DNA of 32,437 bases from Klebsiella pneumoniae (lineage in GTDB: Bacteria > Myxococcota_A > UBA796 > GCA-2862545). Positions 26,209-32,437 of this stretch are shown piece by piece (position 1 is the stretch's first letter; every line of letters starts with the position of its first letter). The position numbers were made by a program, and so were the translations under genes. The stretch covers positions 1 through 32,437 of the forward strand of contig CAMCWU010000008.1 of the NCBI GenBank assembly GCA_945882675.1, read 5' to 3'. The notes beneath the pieces were generated by a model. That model was not told the origin of the DNA, did not search any database, and saw only the letters and a list, made by a program, of their open reading frames with translations.

Positions 26209-29200
26209 TCACTCCTCGCGAAGCAGGTAGATTGCGCCGCCGATCACGATCTGGTCGCCGTGCCGCAGCTCGAACGGGGAGCCGTCCTCCGGCGCGGTCT
26301 TGAACCGGCCCTCGCCGCGCTGCTCGAAGAACTTCGCGAACGTCCCGTCGGGACGCCGGTAGTCGGCGAGGTAGTCGCTCACCCGGACTACGCCCTGATC
26401 GTACAGGAACGTCGCCGTGATCCCGCCGAGCTTCAACACGCGCGGCGTCGCGCGCGGCAGGCCCTTCGTCACGAGCGCCGCCGTCAGCGGATCGACCGCG
26501 TCGATCGCCACGAAGCGGGCGCGCGGGTCCGGCAGCCGGCGGTCCTCGCGCACCGTCAGGCGGATGCCGAAGTCCTCGTCTCCCCGCTCGTCGCGGCGGA
26601 TGATGTCGATCACCCGGCTCTCGATCTCGTCATAGACGGGCTTCGACGGATCGTCCTGGTCGACGAGCAGCTCGCGCGGCGCCAGGATCTCGAGGCTCCC
26701 GCGACGCCCGCGCACCGAGATCTTGAAGTAATCCACGGCTTCGAACGTCTGGTCCGGCAGGATCCGGTTCTCCGGCAGGATCAGATCCGCGCCGGTGTGG
26801 TTCCCGCACACGGCGTCGCCGTTCACCATCCAGCCCGCGAGGACCAGGTGCATCGGCCGCCCGAGCTCGAACTGCGCGTCGCTGTCGGACGTGTACACGA
26901 CCTGGCGGGACACGGGCAGCACCGAGCGCGCCACGGGCGAGAGAGCGATCGGCCCAGAATCGAGCTCCGTCGCGGGCTCTTCCGGCGGCGGGGGGGGCGG
27001 CGGGTCTTCGTCCACCCAGCCCGGCGTCATCGGCGTCGTGACCGCCATCAGCGGCGTCGCAGCGGTTTGCGGTGGCGGCTCCCAGCTCCCGGCGTTCGAC
27101 CCCCACTGTGCCGAGGACAGCGGCGGAGCGGACTCGGGGCTCGACGTATACGAGGGCTCCACGAACGGCCCGTCGAGCGAAGGCGCCGGGCTCAGCGGCG
27201 GCGGCGGCGGCTCGTTCCCGCGGTCCTGCGGCAGCGGAGGCGGCTCCTCCTCGTCCGACGTGAAGGGCGGAACCGCGTCGTCGAGCGAGCTCTGGGACGG
27301 CACGTCGTCGGCCGACGTCAGCGTGGGGTGCTCGTCCGCCGTGCGGTCGAGGTTCGGCAGCGGGGGGATCGAGTCCCACACGGGCGCCGGCTGGAGCGAC
27401 ATGGGGCTCGGCAGCATGTCCCCGCGGGTCGGCTGGGACCCCGGGGGCCCGGGTTCCAGCGAAGGAGTCGGCGGCACCGAATCGTTCGGGAGCGGCGGCA
27501 TGACGTCCTGGAAGGTCGCGGGCAGACCGGGCACGGGCGCGGGCGCGTCCTCGAGCTCCGGGAACGGGGTCGGCACGCTGTTCGTCGGCGAACCGCCATG
27601 GGCGACCGGCCAGGACACGCGGCCCGTCGGCTCGTCCCATGCGTCGTCGTCGTCCCAGCCGCTTATTTCCACCGCCGGGCCGGCGGCGGGCCGCTCGGGC
27701 TCGCGGGGGATCAGGTCGATCGGCTGGGTCGCCGTGTCGGGCTCTCCCGGTCCGGTCGCGAGGCCCGGAAGCTTGGGTTTATCGTCGAGCATCGGATCGA
27801 ACGCCACGCCGAACGGCAGCCCGGCCAGCGTGTCCGTCGCGGGCAGCTCGGGAGGGAGCTCCGCCCGGGGGCGCGCGGGCGGGGGCGTTCCGCCCTGGTT
27901 GAACCGCGGCGCGGCCGGCGCCGAGACCATGAGGTCGCCCATCGTATTGAAGCTCACGTTGAACGTGATGTTTCCGATGAGCACGTCGTCACCCGGGAGG
28001 AGCGGCATCTCCTTCGGCTCGCTCTCGCTGGACGCGGGGTAGAGCGGCAAGATCGTGCCTTCGCGGCGGACGAAGACGTAGCAGTGGCGCGCTACGCACG
28101 CGACCTTCGCGGCTTCGCCTGCGAGCTCGAACTTCGCGTGCTCGGACGCCACCATGATCGAGTCGGTATAGAAGTTCGACTTCCGGATCTCACCCGAGCG
28201 CGCCCGGATCGTCGCGCCGTCGCCGACGGACGCCTTCCACATGATGTTGTCGTTGCGGACCTCGTCCGGAAGCGCCACGCGGCACTCGCGCGACCGGCCC
28301 ACCAGATAGTCGTCTCCGAACGCCATGTACGTCGACGAAGCGGGGCGGCGGATCTCGCCGACGTACGGCCAGCCGTCGACCTCGATCACGCGGCGCAGGT
28401 CGCGATACTCGTACTTCTGGTTCCCGAACTCGATCACCAGGTCGCCGTCGAGCGCCATCTCGAGGTCGATCGGGCAGTGGATCCCGCTGATCGACACGCC
28501 GTCCACGTGGGCGACGAGCGCGACGGACTTCTTGCGGACCTGGAAGGTCGCCGCCTTCTGCTCGACCGCCGTCCCGAGCTCGCCGCCGAGGCCGAGGTAG
28601 ACGTTGTAGCCGTCCATGAACGCGCCGAAGTGCACCTTCTGCAGGAGCGCACCGCGTTCCTGGAGCGTGAAGATGCGTTCGACGGGGGCGTCCGGGATGA
28701 TCGTCTTCTTGCCGAGCCGCGGATCCGGCCGCTTCCGGGCCAGCAGCGAGTCGTCCAGCAGCATCGGCGGCGGCACCGACGGAGTCGGCAGCGCGGACGG
28801 CCCGAGCGAGATCTCCGGCCTGCGCGGCGGCGGCTCCGGCGTGACCTGGCTCGGTGGGTCGATGAGCGCGAGGACCAGGTAGGCGAGCGGCACACCCGCG
28901 CGCGTGGCCAGCGTCAGCACGCTCGCGCCGCCCTGCTGGGTGCTCGTGACCTGGTAGCGGTCCTGGAGGTCCGGGTTGATGATGTGGACGAAGCTGCCGT
29001 CCGGCGCCTGCTGCAGGCGGTAGACCGCGGCCTCCGCCAGCGCCGGGTGCTGGAAGTCGTCGAGCCAGTGGTTGCCGATCGTGAACAGGAGCTGGTCGTT
29101 GAAGAGCTTCCCGACCTCCTGGTAGCCGTCCCAGACGCCCGGCAGGTTCATGTGCACGGCGATGACGGGGTAGGACCCGCGCACCGGGCCGGTGTACAGG

Positions 29201-29697
29201 TTCGGCAGCAGGCCGGTGATGAACTCGCCGCGCTGGAGACCGAGGGTCTTCCCGTGCATTTCGGGCGAGCCGTCTACCAGGAAGCGGAAGCCGATCGGGC
29301 GGTGCGCGTACGGGCGCGCGAGGCCTTCACGCCGGCAGAAGTTGTCGAACTCCTGGGACAATCCGCGGCTCGCGACGGTGGTCCACGGCTGGCCGCTGAT
29401 CGAGGTCGTGCGGCTCCAGTCCTCTTCCGACAGGATGATCAGGACGTCCGTGTAGGTGGCCGTCCCGTCCGCCTTCTCGGCCGCGACGTGGGTGCCGAGC
29501 CCGGTCCGGCGCTTGACGTAAGGTGACGTGAACCAGAGCAGGTTCGGGTCGACCACGAGGTCGCCGTCCGCCTTGTGGCGGCGCAGCCGGTAGTTGTAGT
29601 ACGGGTTCGCGTCGTCGAGCGCGACCGCCGACGCCGAGTCGCCCGAGAGGCCGCGGGTCTGCTCCGACGCGAAAAGTCTTCCCAACAGCGGGGCCAT
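26209..29697 (-). CDS. Large FHA-domain-like protein with Pro-rich linker
   Basis: 1162 aa from ATG 29697 (MAPLLGRLFASEQTRG...); FHA-like YLVGRSRECRVALPDEVRNDNIMWKAS...SIMVASEHAKFEL...LLPGDDVLIGNITFNV; long P/E-rich linker; second C-terminal region VCGNHTGADLILPENRILPDQTFEAVDYFKISVRG. Confidence 0.75.
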   Translation of the reverse strand: MAPLLGRLFASEQTRGLSGDSASAVALDDANPYYNYRLRRHKADGDLVVDPNLLWFTSPYVKRRTGLGTHVAAEKADGTATYTDVLIILSEEDWSRTTSISGQPWTTVASRGLSQEFDNFCRREGLARPYAHRPIGFRFLVDGSPEMHGKTLGLQRGEFITGLLPNLYTGPVRGSYPVIAVHMNLPGVWDGYQEVGKLFNDQLLFTIGNHWLDDFQHPALAEAAVYRLQQAPDGSFVHIINPDLQDRYQVTSTQQGGASVLTLATRAGVPLAYLVLALIDPPSQVTPEPPPRRPEISLGPSALPTPSVPPPMLLDDSLLARKRPDPRLGKKTIIPDAPVERIFTLQERGALLQKVHFGAFMDGYNVYLGLGGELGTAVEQKAATFQVRKKSVALVAHVDGVSISGIHCPIDLEMALDGDLVIEFGNQKYEYRDLRRVIEVDGWPYVGEIRRPASSTYMAFGDDYLVGRSRECRVALPDEVRNDNIMWKASVGDGATIRARSGEIRKSNFYTDSIMVASEHAKFELAGEAAKVACVARHCYVFVRREGTILPLYPASSESEPKEMPLLPGDDVLIGNITFNVSFNTMGDLMVSAPAAPRFNQGGTPPPARPRAELPPELPATDTLAGLPFGVAFDPMLDDKPKLPGLATGPGEPDTATQPIDLIPREPERPAAGPAVEISGWDDDDAWDEPTGRVSWPVAHGGSPTNSVPTPFPELEDAPAPVPGLPATFQDVMPPLPNDSVPPTPSLEPGPPGSQPTRGDMLPSPMSLQPAPVWDSIPPLPNLDRTADEHPTLTSADDVPSQSSLDDAVPPFTSDEEEPPPLPQDRGNEPPPPPLSPAPSLDGPFVEPSYTSSPESAPPLSSAQWGSNAGSWEPPPQTAATPLMAVTTPMTPGWVDEDPPPPPPPEEPATELDSGPIALSPVARSVLPVSRQVVYTSDSDAQFELGRPMHLVLAGWMVNGDAVCGNHTGADLILPENRILPDQTFEAVDYFKISVRGRRGSLEILAPRELLVDQDDPSKPVYDEIESRVIDIIRRDERGDEDFGIRLTVREDRRLPDPRARFVAIDAVDPLTAALVTKGLPRATPRVLKLGGITATFLYDQGVVRVSDYLADYRRPDGTFAKFFEQRGEGRFKTAPEDGSPFELRHGDQIVIGGAIYLLREE

Positions 29698-29816
29698 CTG
29701 CCCATCTCCACGCGTGGCGCCAGTCTCGCCGGGACCGATCCGTACCCTGCTGGGACGGGTGTGGGCCACCGGTGCGCCGCAAGGATAGCAGGAACCGAAC
29801 CACCTGGGGGTCTCCC

Positions 29817-31025
29817 GTGTCCGATGTCCGCCCGTTCCGCGCTCTCCGCCCCCGCGACGATCTCGCCGGCGAGATCATCGCCCCCCCGTACGACGTCCTG
29901 ACGGACGCAGAGTGCCGGGAGCTCGCCCGGAACCCGAAGAACTTCGTCCGCGTCACCCGGTCGGAGGTCGATCTGCCGGCCGGCGCAGACTCGCACTCGG
30001 ACGCCGCCTACCAGAAGGCCGCCGAGAACCTGCAGTTGTTCGTGAAGAACGGCTGGTTGGCCCCCGATCGCGAGGAGACGTACTACCTGTACGCCCAGAC
30101 GATGGGGACGCACCGGCAGACCTGCATCCTCGCGGGCGCGTCCGTCGCCGAGTACGACGCGAACCTCATCGCGAAGCACGAGTACACTCGCCCCGACAAG
30201 GAGGATGACCGCACGCACCACATGGACGTGCTCGACGCCCAGGTGGGCCTCGTGTTCCTGGCGTACAACCCCACGCCCCGCCTCGCGGAGCTGGTCGCGC
30301 GCGCCGAGCGGACCCCGGCGTCCTGGACCGTCACGACGGAGGACGACGTCGTGCACGAGCTCCGCGCCGTCCCCGTGGAGCTGGTCGACGATCTCCGCCA
30401 GGCCTTCGCCGAGCTGCCGAAGCTCTACATCTGCGACGGCCACCACCGTTCGGCCGCTGCGTCGCGGATCGACCGGCAGCGCAACTCGCCGCTCACGAAG
30501 CACTTCCTCGCCGGCCTGTTCCCCGCGGACCAGCTCCGGATCATGGCGTACAACCGGCAGGTCAAGGACCTCAACGGCATCGCGGCCGGCGACTTCCTGG
30601 CGCGCGTGAAGAGCGCGGGCTTCGACGTCCGGGACGGCGGCCCCGCCAGCCCCGCGCACCGCGGCGAGATCGCCATGTATTTCCAGGGGAAGTGGAGCAC
30701 GCTCACCCCCCAGGCGCGCCTGCGGTCGGACGACCCGGTCGCCGGCCTCGACGTGTCGATCCTGCAGGACAACCTGCTCGCGCCGCTGCTCGGGATCGAA
30801 GATCCCCGCCGGTCGTCGCGGATCGAGTTCGTGGGCGGGATCCGCGGCCCGGACGCCCTCGTGAAGGCCGTGGACTCCGGCGCGGCCGCCGTGGCCTTCT
30901 CGATGTACCCGACCGGCATGGACCAGCTCTTCCAGGTCGCGGACGCGGACCAGGTCATGCCCCCGAAGAGCACGTGGTTCGAGCCGAAGCTCCGTGAAGG
31001 CGTCGTCGTCCGCGCTCTCTCCTAG
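29817..31025 (+). CDS. DUF1015 family protein
   Basis: From GTG 29817: SDVRPFRALRPRDDLAGEIIAPPYDVLTDAECRELARNPKNFVRVTRSE...; YYLYAQTMGTHRQTCILAGASVAEYD; LYICDGHHRSAAASR is the DUF1015 signature. Confidence 0.92.
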   Translation: MSDVRPFRALRPRDDLAGEIIAPPYDVLTDAECRELARNPKNFVRVTRSEVDLPAGADSHSDAAYQKAAENLQLFVKNGWLAPDREETYYLYAQTMGTHRQTCILAGASVAEYDANLIAKHEYTRPDKEDDRTHHMDVLDAQVGLVFLAYNPTPRLAELVARAERTPASWTVTTEDDVVHELRAVPVELVDDLRQAFAELPKLYICDGHHRSAAASRIDRQRNSPLTKHFLAGLFPADQLRIMAYNRQVKDLNGIAAGDFLARVKSAGFDVRDGGPASPAHRGEIAMYFQGKWSTLTPQARLRSDDPVAGLDVSILQDNLLAPLLGIEDPRRSSRIEFVGGIRGPDALVKAVDSGAAAVAFSMYPTGMDQLFQVADADQVMPPKSTWFEPKLREGVVVRALS

Positions 31026-31588
31026 GGCGCGGCAGTCGCCGGATTCACCGGATACAACGCCGGGATCGTGGTCGTCTCGACCCGGCTCGCGAACCCTTCC
31101 GGCGTGATCGTGGCGATCTGCACGCCGGTCCGCCCGATGGCCAGCACCACGATGTGGTCGTCCGGGAGCATGGTCCCAGGCTGCACGACGACCTCCTTCC
31201 CGCTCGGGAGGCCGAGGACCGCGCGGGGCGGCTGGACCTCCGTGAGCGTGGAGATCACGCGAACGCCGAAGTTGCCGACCATGGCGGGCGGGGCCGCGGC
31301 GGGCTCGGGCGCGGCGGCGGGCGGAGCGAGGTCCGCCGGAGCGACGGGCGCCGGAGCGCTCAGGCTCGCCGCGGACACCCCGAGGAGGCGCGCCTGCAGG
31401 CGGATCGGGTCTTCCTCTCCGGGCGGCTCCTCCTCCTCCGGGCGATCCTCACCCTCGAAGTCGAAGCTTCCCTGAGGACCTTCGGGCGCCGTGGCCACCC
31501 GCGGCGCGGCGGACGCGAGCAGATCGGAGGACGGCGCTACCGGCGCGCAGCCCACCAAACCGAACGCCAGGGCCCAGAGCACGCGCAT
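31022..31588 (-). CDS. Predicted lipoprotein with Pro/Ala-rich linker (PilP/GspC-like C-terminal region possible)
   Basis: 188 aa from ATG 31588: MRVLWALAFGLVGCAPVAPSSD (lipobox); C-terminal VQPPRAVLGLPSGKEVVVQPGTMLPDDHIVVLAIGRTGVQIATITPEG. The 425-aa track ORF over-extends into the upstream gene. Confidence 0.65.
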   Translation of the reverse strand: MRVLWALAFGLVGCAPVAPSSDLLASAAPRVATAPEGPQGSFDFEGEDRPEEEEPPGEEDPIRLQARLLGVSAASLSAPAPVAPADLAPPAAAPEPAAAPPAMVGNFGVRVISTLTEVQPPRAVLGLPSGKEVVVQPGTMLPDDHIVVLAIGRTGVQIATITPEGFASRVETTTIPALYPVNPATAAP

Positions 31589-31593
31589 TCGCC

Positions 31594-32437
31594 TCACCAG
31601 AACATCGGAAAGCCGGTTGGAAGATACCACGCGACGAGCCCGGTCAGGAGGACCGTGCTGATCACCGCGCCGGCCAACCGCCCCGGGGACGCGCGAAGCG
31701 CCGCAATGGTCGCGCGCGGCTCCGCGATCATCCACGCGAGGTACACCATCCACAGCGGCTCGAGGGGCAGCCGGAAGCGCGTCATCCCGTACATGATCGC
31801 GCTCGCGAAGACCGTGTAGACCACGGTGAGGATCGCCATGACCGCGAACGGTCCGCGCGCCCGCGCCCAGACCCCGATCGTCCCGAAGATCTGCGTCGCG
31901 ATCGACGACACGATGATGAAGAGGACCGTCAGCTCCTTGAGCCACCAAGGCAGGCCGGGCCAGTAGCCCCAGCGGATGTGGCGGGTCAGGAAGGTGTTCG
32001 GGTTGAAGAGCTGCGCGAGCCGCACGGGGATCCGGCGGACGAACTCGCGCGGGTTCTGCTGCGCCCAGACGATCGCGGCTTCGACGTCGCACTTGCTCGA
32101 GACGACCGGCGGCTGCGTCCGATCGCACGGCGGTCGGCCGGTGCGGAGGTACTTTCCGAACAGGTCCTCGGTCAGCATGCCGATGCCGTAGTCGAAGGTC
32201 AGCGGCGGATAGTCGTTGTTGCCGAGCCACATCACGTGGCCGACGGTCGCGTCCGAGACGAGGAAGCCGCCCTGCCGCGGCGACGCGTAGAGCGACCACG
32301 GTGAGACCGTCAGGATCGTGGCCAGGAACATGACGAGCACGTGCTTCCAGCGCCGCCCGATGCTCGCGCGGAAGCCCGCGACGCCTTCGGACATCCCCTC
32401 TTCCGGCCAGACGAGCGCGAGCGCGTCCATGGGCGGG
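31594..32437 (-). CDS. C-terminal part of a multi-TM glycosyltransferase (GT39/PMT-like), partial at window end
   Basis: HVLVMFLATILTVSPWSLYASPRQGGFLVSDATVGHVMWLGNNDYPPLTFDYG...; frame open to the window edge; multiple TM helices and YGMTRFRLPLEPLWMVYLAW. Confidence 0.65.
   Translation of the reverse strand, partial: PPMDALALVWPEEGMSEGVAGFRASIGRRWKHVLVMFLATILTVSPWSLYASPRQGGFLVSDATVGHVMWLGNNDYPPLTFDYGIGMLTEDLFGKYLRTGRPPCDRTQPPVVSSKCDVEAAIVWAQQNPREFVRRIPVRLAQLFNPNTFLTRHIRWGYWPGLPWWLKELTVLFIIVSSIATQIFGTIGVWARARGPFAVMAILTVVYTVFASAIMYGMTRFRLPLEPLWMVYLAWMIAEPRATIAALRASPGRLAGAVISTVLLTGLVAWYLPTGFPMFW

Noticed and set aside
24877-29526. 1549-aa plus-strand ORF antisense to the coiled-coil and FHA-like genes
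   Set aside because: Translation is Ser/Arg/Val-rich and lacks domains; both underlying minus-strand genes have convincing protein features.

Overview
High-GC, densely coded chromosomal window whose gene content and style (Asp/Thr-repeat lipoproteins, a MopE-type Ca/metal-binding motif, FHA and Pro-rich proteins) suggest a Myxococcota/deltaproteobacterial genome; the taxonomy is inference. I support about 18 CDSs. Left part: partial pirin-like gene, two-CxxCH cytochrome/beta-propeller lipoprotein, divergent LysR regulator, an ~800 bp non-coding island full of inverted repeats, Pmp-like beta-helix lipoprotein, spermidine-synthase-like methyltransferase, extensin-like-domain secreted protein. 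Centre: a three-gene cassette joined by GTGA overlaps. It starts with a 2467-aa protein (Gly-rich N-terminus, long helical region, four degenerate annexin-like repeats, a hydrophobic segment, a dinucleotide-binding-like C-terminal domain) and continues with two proteins of unrecognised family. Right part: Bax-inhibitor-1-like protein, divergent BlaI regulator, M56 (BlaR1-type) protease, Lgt, an orphan secreted protein, ComEC/Rec2, a coiled-coil membrane protein, FHA-like protein, DUF1015 protein, lipoprotein, partial glycosyltransferase. The two most interesting systems are: (1) a BlaI / M56-protease operon in which the extracellular beta-lactam sensor of BlaR1 is replaced by an MltD-like lytic transglycosylase domain, followed 8 nt later by lgt and preceded by a duplicated operator-like dyad, which suggests a peptidoglycan-sensing regulatory system; (2) the giant effector/toxin-like protein cassette. 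No rRNA, complete tRNA, CRISPR array or transposase was seen. All family assignments were made by eye from motifs, without database searches.
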